From: Alphaproteobacteria bacterium
Lineage (GTDB): Bacteria; Pseudomonadota; Alphaproteobacteria; Rhodospirillales; WMHbin7
Length of the DNA stretch: 64,000 nucleotides
Direction: 5' to 3'
NCBI GenBank assembly: GCA_015231795.1
Contig: JADGAX010000001.1
Coordinates: 186,001-250,000 of the forward strand
A model generated the notes under the pieces. That model searched no databases and was not told where the DNA came from. It saw nothing but the letters and a program-made list of their open reading frames with translations. Shown one piece after another: positions 50,599-59,534 of this stretch; within the stretch, counting starts at the first letter, position 1; every line of letters starts with the position of its first letter. The translations under genes and the position numbers were made by a program.

Positions 50599-51910
50599 CA
50601 AAGGTCACACCTAGCCTTGATTTCAGGCGCGACAGATTGGCTTCGTCAAGGCGCAGTTTTAAAATGGCCTTATCATCGCCATCCTGGCGCTCCAGCACTT
50701 CGCCATGTTCGTAGACCCAGGCCATCGAGGCCCCGTCGGACAGCGGGATCGTAACCGATATTTGGTTCATCGCCATGGAAATCATCGAATCGATGCGTTC
50801 CAAAAGCAGCCCGCAGCCATCGCCGGTCAGGGCGGAAACGGCAGCCTTCATGCCAGGGCGCTCCGATGCCGCCAGCGCCCCTTCCCGCTCGCTGTCTTCC
50901 AGAAGATCGATCTTGTTGAGCGCCTCGATCATGCGTTGCTCGTAGGCGTCGCCGAGTTCCAGTTCCTTCAAGACCTTCTCGACATCAGACTTCTGGGATT
51001 CTGATTCCGGATGTGCCACATCGCGCACATGGATGATCAGATCGGCTTCACGCACTTCTTCCAGCGTGGCGCGAAAGGCGGCCACCAATTCGTGCGGCAG
51101 GTCGGAAACGAACCCCACGGTGTCGGACAAGATGACCTTGCGCCCCGAAGGCAGTTGCAGGCCGCGCATGGTGGGGTCCAGGGTGGCGAACAACAGGTCT
51201 TGCGCAAAGACGTCCGACTTGGTCAGGCGGTTGAACAGGGTCGATTTGCCGGCATTGGTGTAACCCACAAGAGCTACGATGGGATAAGGTACTCGCTTGC
51301 GCGCCTTTCTGTGCAGGTCGCGGGTGCGCTTGACCTCTTCCAATTCCTTTTTCAATCTGGCGATGCGCTCGCCGATCAGGCGCCGGTCGGTTTCGATCTG
51401 CGTTTCGCCAGGCCCGCCCAGGAAGCCGAAGCCGCCGCGCTGGCGCTCAAGATGGGTCCATGACCGCACCAAACGGCTTTTCTGATAGGAAAGGGCCGCC
51501 AATTCCACCTGAAGCGAGCCTTCCCGCGTTCTGGCCCTGGCCCCGAAAATGTCCAGGATCAGGCCGGTGCGGTCGATCACCTTACAGTCCCAGGCCTTTT
51601 CCAGATTGCGCTGCTGGATGGGCGACAAAGTTGCGTCGATGATGGCCAGGACGATCTCGTCCTCTTCGATGACGCCTTTCAGGCGCTCGACGGTTCCCTG
51701 CCCCAGCAGCGTCGATGGGCGGTATTTCGACAAGGGCACATATTCGGCGGCAACGACCTCTAGCGCGATGGCCTGGGCCAGGCCCACGGCCTCGTCCAAG
51801 CGGGCCTCGGGGTCTCGGCTGTCCGGCGTCCCCTTCATGAAGGGGTGGACGACCAGGACGCGCGTTCCCGCAGCGCCGTCGCCAGCGCCCTTGGCGGGAT
51901 GATCGTTCAA
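50591..51910 (-). CDS. hflX: GTPase HflX
   Basis: 439 residues. An N-terminal HflX domain (about 20-115, with ARLDEAVGLAQAI and YRPSTLLGQGTVERL) is followed by a coiled-coil region and a G domain with VALVGYTNAGKSTLFNRLT (G1, near 210), DTVGFVSDLPHELVAAFRAT (G3) and ALNKIDLLED (G4). HflX binds the 50S subunit and splits stalled or heat-damaged ribosomes. It lies 7 bp downstream of hfq, the same pairing as in E. coli hfq-hflX. Confidence 0.96.
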   Translation of the reverse strand: MNDHPAKGAGDGAAGTRVLVVHPFMKGTPDSRDPEARLDEAVGLAQAIALEVVAAEYVPLSKYRPSTLLGQGTVERLKGVIEEDEIVLAIIDATLSPIQQRNLEKAWDCKVIDRTGLILDIFGARARTREGSLQVELAALSYQKSRLVRSWTHLERQRGGFGFLGGPGETQIETDRRLIGERIARLKKELEEVKRTRDLHRKARKRVPYPIVALVGYTNAGKSTLFNRLTKSDVFAQDLLFATLDPTMRGLQLPSGRKVILSDTVGFVSDLPHELVAAFRATLEEVREADLIIHVRDVAHPESESQKSDVEKVLKELELGDAYEQRMIEALNKIDLLEDSEREGALAASERPGMKAAVSALTGDGCGLLLERIDSMISMAMNQISVTIPLSDGASMAWVYEHGEVLERQDGDDKAILKLRLDEANLSRLKSRLGVTFDD

Positions 51911-51917
51911 AAAGAAC

Positions 51918-52172
51918 TCACTCGCCGCCGTCTTCCTTGATGGGCGGCTCGAAGAGCGAAATGGGCGTGCCCGGCATCACGGTAGAAATGGCATGCTTGT
52001 ACACAAGCTGCGTATGGCCGTCGCGGCGCAGCAAAACAGAGAAATTGTCGAACCAAGTGACAATGCCCTGCAGCTTCACGCCATTGACCAGAAAGACCGT
52101 GACGGGCGTTTTATTCTTGCGGATGTAATTGAGAAAGACGTCCTGGACGTTTTGTGATTTTTCGGAAGACAT
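51918..52172 (-). CDS. hfq: RNA chaperone Hfq
   Basis: 84 residues. The Sm1 motif [20 protein letters not shown] and Sm2 core [12 protein letters not shown] (YKHA) are canonical, and the start [19 protein letters not shown] is alphaproteobacterial in style. Hfq forms a hexamer that joins small RNAs to mRNAs. AAAGGAA is placed well upstream of ATG 52172. A 6-bp GATGCC/GGCATC hairpin (52219-52234) lies in the leader. The upstream HAD gene ends 126 bp away, leaving room for a separate promoter. Confidence 0.98.
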   Translation of the reverse strand: MSSEKSQNVQDVFLNYIRKNKTPVTVFLVNGVKLQGIVTWFDNFSVLLRRDGHTQLVYKHAISTVMPGTPISLFEPPIKEDGGE

Positions 52173-52298
52173 TTTCTGTTCCTTTGTTTTGGGTGGACGC
52201 TCTTGTTGTGACGAACCGGATGCCCACCGGCATCGGCCCTTAAAAACAGGATTATCACCATTTTCTTTGGAAGGAAACCCCCTACCCGGAAGGCGCGA

Positions 52299-52955
52299 TT
52301 AACTAAGGCTTTCCAAGTAAATAAGAAGGTCTTCCGGCTTTTTGAAGGCGGCTTCGGGGGGATGGGTCGAAAATTCGCCAGCTTTGGGCGGGAAAGAGCG
52401 AAGCAGGATGGGAACGCATCCCGTCACGCGTGCGCATTCCATATCGACGGGCGCATCGCCAATGAACCAGACATTGCGCCCCGCCTCGATGCCCGATCCG
52501 TCAAGCGCCAGATGCACCGGATCGGGGGCCGGTTTGTCTCTCGCGGCATCGGTGGCGCCGACCAGACGGTGGAAATAGCCGCTCCACCCCAGATGATCGG
52601 CTTCCTCGCGCAGATAGGCGCCGGTCTTGTTGCTGACCACGCCCATCAACAAGCCGCGCCCATTCAATTCGGACAGCATCTCCTCGACGCCATCCAGGGG
52701 CTTCAGATGCAACAGGTGCACTTGCTTGAAGGCGGCGTAGAAAACCTCACTTGCCTCTTCCCAGCGATCTCCAAAAAGAATGGGGAAATGATCGCGCAGC
52801 GACAGGGCGATGCGCGTGCGCACTTCGTCCATCGACCATGGCGCTTGGCCCATGGCGTCTAGCGTGATGTTGATCGCTTCATGCAGGCAGGCCCAACTGT
52901 CGATGAGCGTGTTGTCCCAGTCGAAAATCAGAAAGCTGGGGCGCGACTGGCTCAT
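52299..52955 (-). CDS. HAD family hydrolase (phosphoglycolate phosphatase-like)
   Basis: 218 residues. HAD motif I is FLIFDWDNTLIDS (nucleophile Asp near 12), motif II is VVSNKTG, the Lys is in RDKPAPDP and motif III is WFIGDAPVDMECARVTG. The cap is the small helical type of the Gph/YieH group. The substrate is unknown. It overlaps the preceding alpha/beta hydrolase by 4 bp (ATGA) and is transcribed toward hfq. Confidence 0.9.
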   Translation of the reverse strand: MSQSRPSFLIFDWDNTLIDSWACLHEAINITLDAMGQAPWSMDEVRTRIALSLRDHFPILFGDRWEEASEVFYAAFKQVHLLHLKPLDGVEEMLSELNGRGLLMGVVSNKTGAYLREEADHLGWSGYFHRLVGATDAARDKPAPDPVHLALDGSGIEAGRNVWFIGDAPVDMECARVTGCVPILLRSFPPKAGEFSTHPPEAAFKKPEDLLIYLESLS

Positions 52956-53500
52956 GACCTGGGCAAGATGCTGGACAGCAAGTCGCGGCCCTGGGGCCAG
53001 TCGCCAAGGTTGGATTCCGCGTTGACGTGGCCCAGCTCGCCGACATCCAAGAATCCGCCATACCAGCAGGCCGCGAAATAGTGCGCCCTCTCAGGTGCCA
53101 CATAGGGATCGTTCAGGCTGGCCAGGACCAGGGTCTTGAAAGGCAGAAGTTCCAGCGGCATGGGGGCGAAACAACGGGCCTCGCTGGGTGAATGTTCCGT
53201 TGAATCCACGTCTGCCGGGGCGACCAGCAGCGCGCCATGCACTTTGTCGGTATGTGCCGATTGTCCAGCCCAGTGGGCGACCAGGGCGCAGGCCAGACTA
53301 TGGGCAATCAAGACAAGCGGGGCTTGGCTGTCGGCGACGCATTTGTCCAGGTTGGCAATCCAGGCGTCCTTGTCGGGCCGGTCCCAGTCTTCCTGCTGCA
53401 CGCGTCTGGCGTTGGGCAACTGGGCTTCCCATTTCGTTTGCCAATGATCTGGACCGGAACCGCCCAGACCCGGAATGATCAGATAGCTGGTGGCGGCCAT
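52952..53500 (-). CDS. RBBP9/YdeN family alpha/beta hydrolase
   Basis: 182 residues of the short RBBP9/YdeN type: SYLIIPGLGGSGPDHWQTKW at the start, nucleophile Ser in VLIAHSLACALVAHW (near 69), acid Asp in LASLNDPYVAPERA, and the late His in DVGELGHVNAESNLGDWPQG. It is probably a serine hydrolase with unknown substrate. The gene starts 3 bp after the transaminase stop and overlaps the HAD gene. Confidence 0.9.
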   Translation of the reverse strand: MAATSYLIIPGLGGSGPDHWQTKWEAQLPNARRVQQEDWDRPDKDAWIANLDKCVADSQAPLVLIAHSLACALVAHWAGQSAHTDKVHGALLVAPADVDSTEHSPSEARCFAPMPLELLPFKTLVLASLNDPYVAPERAHYFAACWYGGFLDVGELGHVNAESNLGDWPQGRDLLSSILPRS

Positions 53501-53503
53501 CGG

Positions 53504-54361
53504 CTACAGCCCCTTCTCCAACGCCTGGGCGTAAAGCTGGCGTAGGCGAAGCGTGATGGGGCCGGGTTTGCCGTCGCCCACCGGCTTGCCGTCGATCTTG
53601 GTGATCGGCAGCGCCCAGCTGGTGGTGCTGGTCAAAAAGGCTTCCTTGGCTTTCAACGCCTCGGCGGGTTTGAAAGCGCGTTCCACCAGTTTCAGCTTGG
53701 CGTCCTTGGCGAGGGCCAGAATGGCGCGGCGCGTAACGCCCGCCAGAATGGGTGTGCCCAAGGGCCGCGTGACGATTTCGCCCTTGGCGGTGACGATCCA
53801 AGCATTGGTGGACGAACCTTCGGTGACGAAACCCTTGTCGTCCAGCAACCATGCCTCATAGGCGCCTTTTTCCTTGGCGGCCTGCTTGGCCAGGATGTTG
53901 GGCAACAAAGCCACCGACTTGATGTCGCAACGCTTCCAGCGCAAATCGGGCATGGTGACGACGGATACGCCCTTGTCCAGCACCTCTTGCGAGGTGGGTT
54001 TCAATGTCTTGGCGGTCACCACCAGCGCTGGCGCTACGTCTGCTTTAGGAAAAGCGTGATCGCGTCTGGAGACGCCCCTTGTGACCTGCAAATACAGCAT
54101 GCCGTTCTTCAACAAATTGATGGCGATCACGCGCCGCATGATGTGTTTGAGAGCGCGCTTCGTTACCGGCCAAGCTAGGCCAATTTCCTTGAGCGAGCGG
54201 TCCAGGCGGGCAAGATGCGCCTCCTCGTCGGCCAGACGGCCTTGATGCACGGCGATCACCTCGTAGATGCCGTCGGCGAACTGATAGCCCCGGTCCTCGA
54301 CATGCACGCCAGCCACGCTTAAGGGAAGATACTGGCCGTTCACATAGGCGTAACGAGACAT
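53504..54361 (-). CDS. D-amino acid aminotransferase (PLP fold type IV)
   Basis: 285 residues. The fold-type IV PLP enzyme opens YVNGQYLPLSVAGVHVEDRGYQFADGIYEV. The PLP Lys is in RCDIKSVALLPNILAKQAA (near 148). The cofactor-phosphate region is VTEGSSTNAWIV and ILAGVTRRAIL. These features fit D-alanine transaminase rather than BCAT (shorter, no BCAT C-terminal block), supplying D-amino acids for peptidoglycan. It follows trkA by 1 bp. Confidence 0.9.
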   Translation of the reverse strand: MSRYAYVNGQYLPLSVAGVHVEDRGYQFADGIYEVIAVHQGRLADEEAHLARLDRSLKEIGLAWPVTKRALKHIMRRVIAINLLKNGMLYLQVTRGVSRRDHAFPKADVAPALVVTAKTLKPTSQEVLDKGVSVVTMPDLRWKRCDIKSVALLPNILAKQAAKEKGAYEAWLLDDKGFVTEGSSTNAWIVTAKGEIVTRPLGTPILAGVTRRAILALAKDAKLKLVERAFKPAEALKAKEAFLTSTTSWALPITKIDGKPVGDGKPGPITLRLRQLYAQALEKGL

Positions 54362-54362
54362 G

Positions 54363-55739
54363 TCAGAAGAACTCCAGGCGTACCGAGAACATTTTTTCGA
54401 TCTTCTTCACGGCGCTGGCGGCGGCGAACAAGATGATGCGGTCCTTGGCCTGCATGACCGTTGATCCCCTGGGGCTGATCACGCTGCCTGCCCGCACCAC
54501 GGCGCCGATCAACACTCCAGGCGGAAGTTTTATGTCTTTCAATGGCTTGCCGACCAAAGGCGATGTCTCCAAGGCGTCGGCCTCGATCAATTCGCCAAAA
54601 CCTTCATGCAGCGAATGCACCGCATGGATGCGCCCCTTGCGCACATGCTGCAGCACGTTGGAAACCGTGATGGCCCGGGGGCTGACCACGACGTCGATCC
54701 CCAAAGGCCCCACCAGCGGGTTGTAGGAGGTCTTGTTGATCAGCGCCATGGTGCGCTTGGCCCCATAACGCTTGGCCAACAACGTTGCCAGGATGTTGGT
54801 TTCGTCGTCGTTGGTGACCGCGACCACGGTTTCGGCCATTTCGACATTGGCTTCCTTCAGCATGTCGGGGTCCAGCGCGTCGCCATGCAGCACCACGGCG
54901 CGGTTCAACTGCTTGGCGACATATTCCGCCCGCTCGCGATTGCTTTCGATCAGGCGCACCCACATGCCCGCATGCTGTTCCTCGATCTGCTGGGCCAGGA
55001 ACAAGCCGATATTGCCGCCGCCCAGGATGCAGATGCGTCTGGCTTCCGTTTCCTCATGGCCGAAAGCGACCATGCCGCGTTCGACATGCTGCTTGTCGAT
55101 CACGAAATAGACTTCGTCGCCGGGCAGCATCTGGTCTTCCGGCGTGGGAACGATGGCCTTGTCCTGGCGTACGATGCCCACGATGACCAGATTGAGATCG
55201 GGAAACAGCTTAGTCAGTTGGCGCAAGGGCGTGTGGACCAGCGGCGTGTTTTCGGTGCAGCGCACGCCGATCAGGCGCACTTTGTCGCCCGCCAGCGGAA
55301 TGACGTCCATGGCGCCCGGCACCTGCAGGCGGCGAATGACGGCCCTGGCCACCTCGATCTCGGGCGAGATGATGACGTCGATGGGGAGATGCTCGCTGGA
55401 AAAAAGGTTCGACCACATCGGATGCAGATAGCCCTGATGGCGCACGCGGGCGATCTTGGTCGGCACGTTGAACAGCGAATGCGCCACCTGGCAGGCGATC
55501 ATGTTCACCTCGTCGGCGGCGGTGACGGCGATGATCATTTCGGCGTCGCTGGCCCCGGCCTGATCCAGAACGTCGGGATGCGAGGCGTGTCCCAGAATGG
55601 CCTGCACGTCGAGCGAGTCGGAGATCTTGCGCACCAAGTCGGCCCGCTGGTCGATGACCGTGATTTCGTTGCCTTCGCTGGCCAGATAGCGGGCGATGTT
55701 GAACCCAACCTGTCCGGCGCCGCAGATGATGACTTTCAT
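54363..55739 (-). CDS. trkA: Trk potassium uptake regulatory subunit TrkA
   Basis: 458 residues: two RCK units. The first NAD-binding domain is MKVIICGAGQVGFNIARYLA (1-20), followed by a TrkA_C domain (about 140-225); the second begins RICILGGGNIGLFLAQQIEE (near 233), followed by a second TrkA_C domain to the end. TrkA binds NAD/ATP at the cytoplasmic face and gates the TrkH channel, which is not in this window. The position directly after ntrX is the usual one in Rhodospirillales and Rhizobiales. Confidence 0.97.
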   Translation of the reverse strand: MKVIICGAGQVGFNIARYLASEGNEITVIDQRADLVRKISDSLDVQAILGHASHPDVLDQAGASDAEMIIAVTAADEVNMIACQVAHSLFNVPTKIARVRHQGYLHPMWSNLFSSEHLPIDVIISPEIEVARAVIRRLQVPGAMDVIPLAGDKVRLIGVRCTENTPLVHTPLRQLTKLFPDLNLVIVGIVRQDKAIVPTPEDQMLPGDEVYFVIDKQHVERGMVAFGHEETEARRICILGGGNIGLFLAQQIEEQHAGMWVRLIESNRERAEYVAKQLNRAVVLHGDALDPDMLKEANVEMAETVVAVTNDDETNILATLLAKRYGAKRTMALINKTSYNPLVGPLGIDVVVSPRAITVSNVLQHVRKGRIHAVHSLHEGFGELIEADALETSPLVGKPLKDIKLPPGVLIGAVVRAGSVISPRGSTVMQAKDRIILFAAASAVKKIEKMFSVRLEFF

Positions 55740-55758
55740 GACGATGGGTCTTTCATGC

Positions 55759-57144
55759 CTAGTCTTCGCTCGAGCCGATGCCCAGGGACTTCAGCTTGCG
55801 GTGCAATGCTGAACGTTCCATCCCCACGAAGGCGGAGGTGCGCGAAATATTGCCGTTGAAACGCGCTACCTGGGTGGCCAGATATTCGCGTTCGAACAGT
55901 TCGCGCGCCTCGCGAAGCGGCAGGCTCATCAGTTCGCTCGACTTGTCCCATTTGAGAACGGCGGGCGTCGCCGACGACAGATCGGGCGGCAGCATGGGGG
56001 CCGAGATCGGCTCGCGCGCATCGCCGGGACTCATGATCAACAGCCATTCCATCACATTGCGCAACTGGCGGGCGTTTCCCGGCCAGTCGTAGGTTTTAAG
56101 GACGACCTGGGCATCCTCGCCAAGCTGGCGGGCGATCACGCCCGCCGTGCGCGCGGCGCGGTCCATGAAATGCTGGGCGATTTGGGGAATGTCTTCCCGG
56201 CAATCCTTCAAGCTGGGCACTTTGACCGGCACGACGTTCAGGCGATAGAACAAGTCCTCGCGAAAACGGCCGGCGGCGATCTGTTCTTGAAGTTCGCGGT
56301 TGCTTGAGGCGATCACCCGCACATCCACCTCGACCCGGGTGCCGCCGCCCACCCTCTCGAATGTCTGGTCTTGCAGCACGCGCACGATCTTGCCCTGGGT
56401 TTCCAGGGGCATGTCGGCCACTTCGTCCAGCATCAAAGTGCCGGTATGCGCTTGTTCCAACAGGCCGATCTTGCGCCCCGACCCTTCCGACATGCCCTGT
56501 TCGGTGCCGAACAGTTCGATTTCCATGCGCTCGGGATTGAGGGCGGCGCAATTCAACACCACGAAGGGGCCTTCGGCGCGCTTCGATTTGGCGTGCAGCA
56601 ATCTGGCGACCACTTCCTTGCCCGAGCCGGGAGGGCCTGAAATCAGCACGCGCGATCCGGTGGGGGCTACCTTCTCGACCGACTGGCGTAGCTGATTCAT
56701 GGCGCTGGTGTTGCCCACCAGTTCCATGGCGCCGCCAGAGCGGTTCTTAAGGTCGAACAGTTCGCGCTTGAGCCTGGCCTGTTCGATGGCGCGTTCCACC
56801 ACCAGCAGCATGCGGTCGGTCTGGAAGGGCTTTTCGATGAAGTCGTAAGCGCCTTCCTTGATAGCAGCCACCGCTGTTTCGATGGTACCGTGACCGCTCA
56901 TCATGACGACGGGAACGTCGGGATGGTCCTGCTTGATCAGGGCCAGAATGCCAAGCCCATCCAGCTTGCTGCCCTGAAGCCAGATGTCTTGCAAGACAAG
57001 GCTGGGACGTCTGGCGGCGATGGCGGCAAGCGCCGCCTGATCCGTTCCCGCCTCCCGGCAGGAATAGCCTTCGTCTTCAAGGATACCGACGACCAGAGAC
57101 CGGATATCGGCCTCGTCATCGACGATCAGAATGTCATGCGCCAT
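55759..57144 (-). CDS. ntrX: NtrX, AAA+ response regulator of the NtrY/NtrX pair
   Basis: 461 residues. The REC domain (1-120; DILIVDDEAD, phospho-acceptor near 53 in PSLVLQDIWL) is followed by the AAA+ domain with Walker A LISGPPGSGKEVVARLLHA, Walker B TLMLDEVADMP, and a Fis-type HTH at the C-terminus (RTSAFVGMERSALHRKLKSLGI). The sigma-54 contact loop GAFTGA is absent: where NtrC has EKGSFTGA, this protein has EQGMSEGS. Loss of that loop is known for several alphaproteobacterial NtrX proteins, which act on sigma-70 promoters. The gene overlaps ntrY by 11 bp. Confidence 0.95.
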   Translation of the reverse strand: MAHDILIVDDEADIRSLVVGILEDEGYSCREAGTDQAALAAIAARRPSLVLQDIWLQGSKLDGLGILALIKQDHPDVPVVMMSGHGTIETAVAAIKEGAYDFIEKPFQTDRMLLVVERAIEQARLKRELFDLKNRSGGAMELVGNTSAMNQLRQSVEKVAPTGSRVLISGPPGSGKEVVARLLHAKSKRAEGPFVVLNCAALNPERMEIELFGTEQGMSEGSGRKIGLLEQAHTGTLMLDEVADMPLETQGKIVRVLQDQTFERVGGGTRVEVDVRVIASSNRELQEQIAAGRFREDLFYRLNVVPVKVPSLKDCREDIPQIAQHFMDRAARTAGVIARQLGEDAQVVLKTYDWPGNARQLRNVMEWLLIMSPGDAREPISAPMLPPDLSSATPAVLKWDKSSELMSLPLREARELFEREYLATQVARFNGNISRTSAFVGMERSALHRKLKSLGIGSSED

Positions 57145-59374
57145 GGCGTTCGTTCGTGACGGTTGCGGCGACTTCGCGGCGGGGGAAGATCAACAAGGTG
57201 CGCGCACCCGGCCCATCCCGGTCCTCCAGCCTCAATTCGCCTCCATGGTCTTCCATGATTTTCTTGACGATGGCAAGCCCTAACCCGGTTCCCTTGGCGC
57301 GGGTTGTAACATATGGCTCGGTCAGGCGATGGCGTTCTTCCTTGGGCAAGCCCTTGCCATTGTCCTCAATCCTGATGGAAAGCCCGCCGTTCGGCTCGTT
57401 CCTGGACACTTGAAGCTCGATCCAGCCGGGTTCCAGTTCATCGCCTTCGCGCCCTTCGATCGATTCGGCGGCATTCTTCAACAGATTGATCAGGGCGCGG
57501 TTGATCTGGCGGCCATCGCAGGCGAACAGGCAGCGCGTTTCCTCGCCAGGGGGCATTTTCATCTCGTACTTGATGGCCGTATGGGCTTGGCGTTGCAGGA
57601 ACATGGCCTGTCCCACCACTTCCGCCAAATTCTCGTTGCGCACGACGGGTGCCGGCATGCGGGCGAAATCCGAGAATTCGTCAACCATGCGCCCGATATC
57701 GCCCACCTGACGCACGATGGTTTCGACGCAGGTCGAAAAGATTTCGGGTTCGGTCTGAATTTCCTTCAGGTACTTGCGCTTCAAGCGTTCGGCCGACAAT
57801 TGGATGGGCGTCAGCGGATTCTTGATTTCATGCGCGATGCGTCTGGCAACGTCGGCCCAGGCGGCCATGCGTTGGGCCGACAGCAATTCGGTGATGTCGT
57901 CGAAGGTCACGACATAGCCCTCGATCCGATCAACCAGCCGTTCCACGGCAACCCGGACCAGCAAGGTTCGGGCATTGCCCTTGCGCTCAAGACGGATTTC
58001 GCCCTGGGTGATCCGTTCCGGCCTGCGCTGGCTTTGGGCCAGCAGATCGGCCATTTCAGGAACGACGTCAGCCAGGGGTTGGCCCAGGGCCGATTCCAAT
58101 TCGCACCCCAGCAAATCGCTGGCCGGGCGGTTGGGCAAGTTGATTCTGGACTGAGAATCCAGGCCGATGACGCCAGCCGACACGCCCGACAAAATGGTCT
58201 CGGTGAAACGGCGCCGCTCATCCAGGGCTTGATTCGTTTCGATCAGTTCCTTGCGCTGGCCGTCAAGCTGACTGGTCATGCGGTTGAAGGCGCGCGCCAA
58301 GGACCCCAATTCGCGCCCGGCCAGGGTTTCGTCGACCTTGGCCTCCAGATTGCCTTCGCGCACGCGATCAGCGGCTTCGATCAGGGCGGCGATGGGGCGC
58401 ACCAGCTGATTGGCCAGCGCCAATCCCACCCAGATGGCCGACAGGAACAACAACAGCGTCACCACGGCGAAAATGGCCGAGAAGCTAATTTCTATCCCAG
58501 AACGCCTGCCCTCGGCCTTTTCATATTCGGCAGCGGCCTCGTTGGTGCGCAGCATATGATTGATGACCTTGGGATCGACAAAGCGTCCGATATACAAAAA
58601 ACCATCGGGAATGGCGGACAGAGAGACCATGGCGCGCACCCGATCCTCGGAATCGCCCGTCAGCATGACCACTTCGCCGCGTCTGGCCCGTTCCATCGCC
58701 ACCAGGGGAATCTGGCTGAACTGCATGGAATAGGAGAATCCACCACGCGCCACCAACCGACCATTGCCTTGAAAGATCACCAGTTCGGAGAACCCTTTCT
58801 GCGTGCTTTGCGTTCGAAGAATTTGCACCAAGATATCCGGGCTGACGGCCAGTTTCGGCCCTTCGCTGTTGATCTGTTCGGCCAGGCCCACGATGTCGCT
58901 GGCCAGAAGGGCGTGGTGCTCCTTCAGGTAGGCGCTGGCCACCGCCCTCGATTCCAGGATCGCCGTCTTGACGCGGGGGTTGAACCAGCTTTCCAGGGCG
59001 ATACTGAAATAGAGCACCGAAAAAACGGCCATCAGGGCGGCGGGAATCAAAGCCACCAGACCGAACAGCATGACCAGACGGAAATGCAGGCGCGATCCGG
59101 CGCCGCCTCGCCTGCCCTCGCCCCACACCTGGATCAGCCTGCGCGTGACCACGATGGCCAGGGCCATCACCAAGATCAGATCGACGGCCAGCAGAACCGC
59201 CACCGTCATCGGATCGGGGGTGATCGACGAGGCGCCGTTCAGAACCGCGATGGTGGCAGCACTCGAGGCCAGCGCCGCAATGGTCAGGGCGATCGCCAGT
59301 TTGCGTCCCAAATCGACGCGCCTTGCCCATATCAAAAGCGCGATCCAAGTCGGGTGCCGGAAGATTCTGGGCAT
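57134..59374 (-). CDS. ntrY: NtrY, membrane sensor histidine kinase
   Basis: 746 residues. Three N-terminal membrane helices (about 25-45, 58-78 and 100-122), a roughly 170-residue extracytoplasmic sensor region, and a further helix (about 300-325) lead to HAMP (LANQLVRPIAALIEAADRVR), a PAS domain (about 395-480), HisKA with DVARRIAHEIKNPLTPIQLS and a HATPase domain (NLLKNAAESIEG, DNGKGLP, TKGTGLGLA-like RAKGTGLGLAIV). It pairs with NtrX in nitrogen, redox and envelope control. The mosaic repeat at 59394-59484 sits 19 bp upstream of its start and separates it from ntrC. Confidence 0.96.
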   Translation of the reverse strand: MPRIFRHPTWIALLIWARRVDLGRKLAIALTIAALASSAATIAVLNGASSITPDPMTVAVLLAVDLILVMALAIVVTRRLIQVWGEGRRGGAGSRLHFRLVMLFGLVALIPAALMAVFSVLYFSIALESWFNPRVKTAILESRAVASAYLKEHHALLASDIVGLAEQINSEGPKLAVSPDILVQILRTQSTQKGFSELVIFQGNGRLVARGGFSYSMQFSQIPLVAMERARRGEVVMLTGDSEDRVRAMVSLSAIPDGFLYIGRFVDPKVINHMLRTNEAAAEYEKAEGRRSGIEISFSAIFAVVTLLLFLSAIWVGLALANQLVRPIAALIEAADRVREGNLEAKVDETLAGRELGSLARAFNRMTSQLDGQRKELIETNQALDERRRFTETILSGVSAGVIGLDSQSRINLPNRPASDLLGCELESALGQPLADVVPEMADLLAQSQRRPERITQGEIRLERKGNARTLLVRVAVERLVDRIEGYVVTFDDITELLSAQRMAAWADVARRIAHEIKNPLTPIQLSAERLKRKYLKEIQTEPEIFSTCVETIVRQVGDIGRMVDEFSDFARMPAPVVRNENLAEVVGQAMFLQRQAHTAIKYEMKMPPGEETRCLFACDGRQINRALINLLKNAAESIEGREGDELEPGWIELQVSRNEPNGGLSIRIEDNGKGLPKEERHRLTEPYVTTRAKGTGLGLAIVKKIMEDHGGELRLEDRDGPGARTLLIFPRREVAATVTNERHGA

Positions 59375-59393
59375 TATGCGGCAGTCGCTCTCT

Positions 59394-59484
59394 CACCCTT
59401 CGAGACGGCCGCCGGGGCGGCCTCCTCAGGGTGAGATGAAATATCTGCCCTCATCCTGAGGAGCGCAGCGTCTCGAAGGATGAG
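59394..59484. repeat. dispersed palindromic mosaic repeat, copy 2 (between ntrC and ntrY)
   Basis: The same order of blocks as at 37957-38050: CACCCTTCGAGACG, CTCCTCAGGGTGAG, CTCATCCTGAGGAG, CGTCTCGAAGGATGAG, with different loop sequences (GCCGCCGGGGCGGC here versus a shorter loop in copy 1). It fills most of the ntrC-ntrY gap and could fold into strong RNA hairpins that reduce read-through or protect the ends of the ntrBC message. Confidence 0.85.
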
Positions 59485-59534
59485 GGGGGAAACAGAATTG
59501 GACATCTTTTGTCCCGTCTTGAGGAAGGCCGCGC

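Noticed and set aside
52219-52234. GATGCC/GGCATC hairpin in the hfq leader as an autoregulatory RNA element
   Set aside because: A 6-bp stem with a 4-base loop is too small to claim a riboswitch or a defined regulatory structure; noted only in the hfq entry.
57329-59434. 701-codon rightward open frame antisense to ntrY
   Set aside because: The full-length ntrY reading with all kinase motifs occupies the other strand; the shadow translation is low-complexity Gln/His/Gly-rich.
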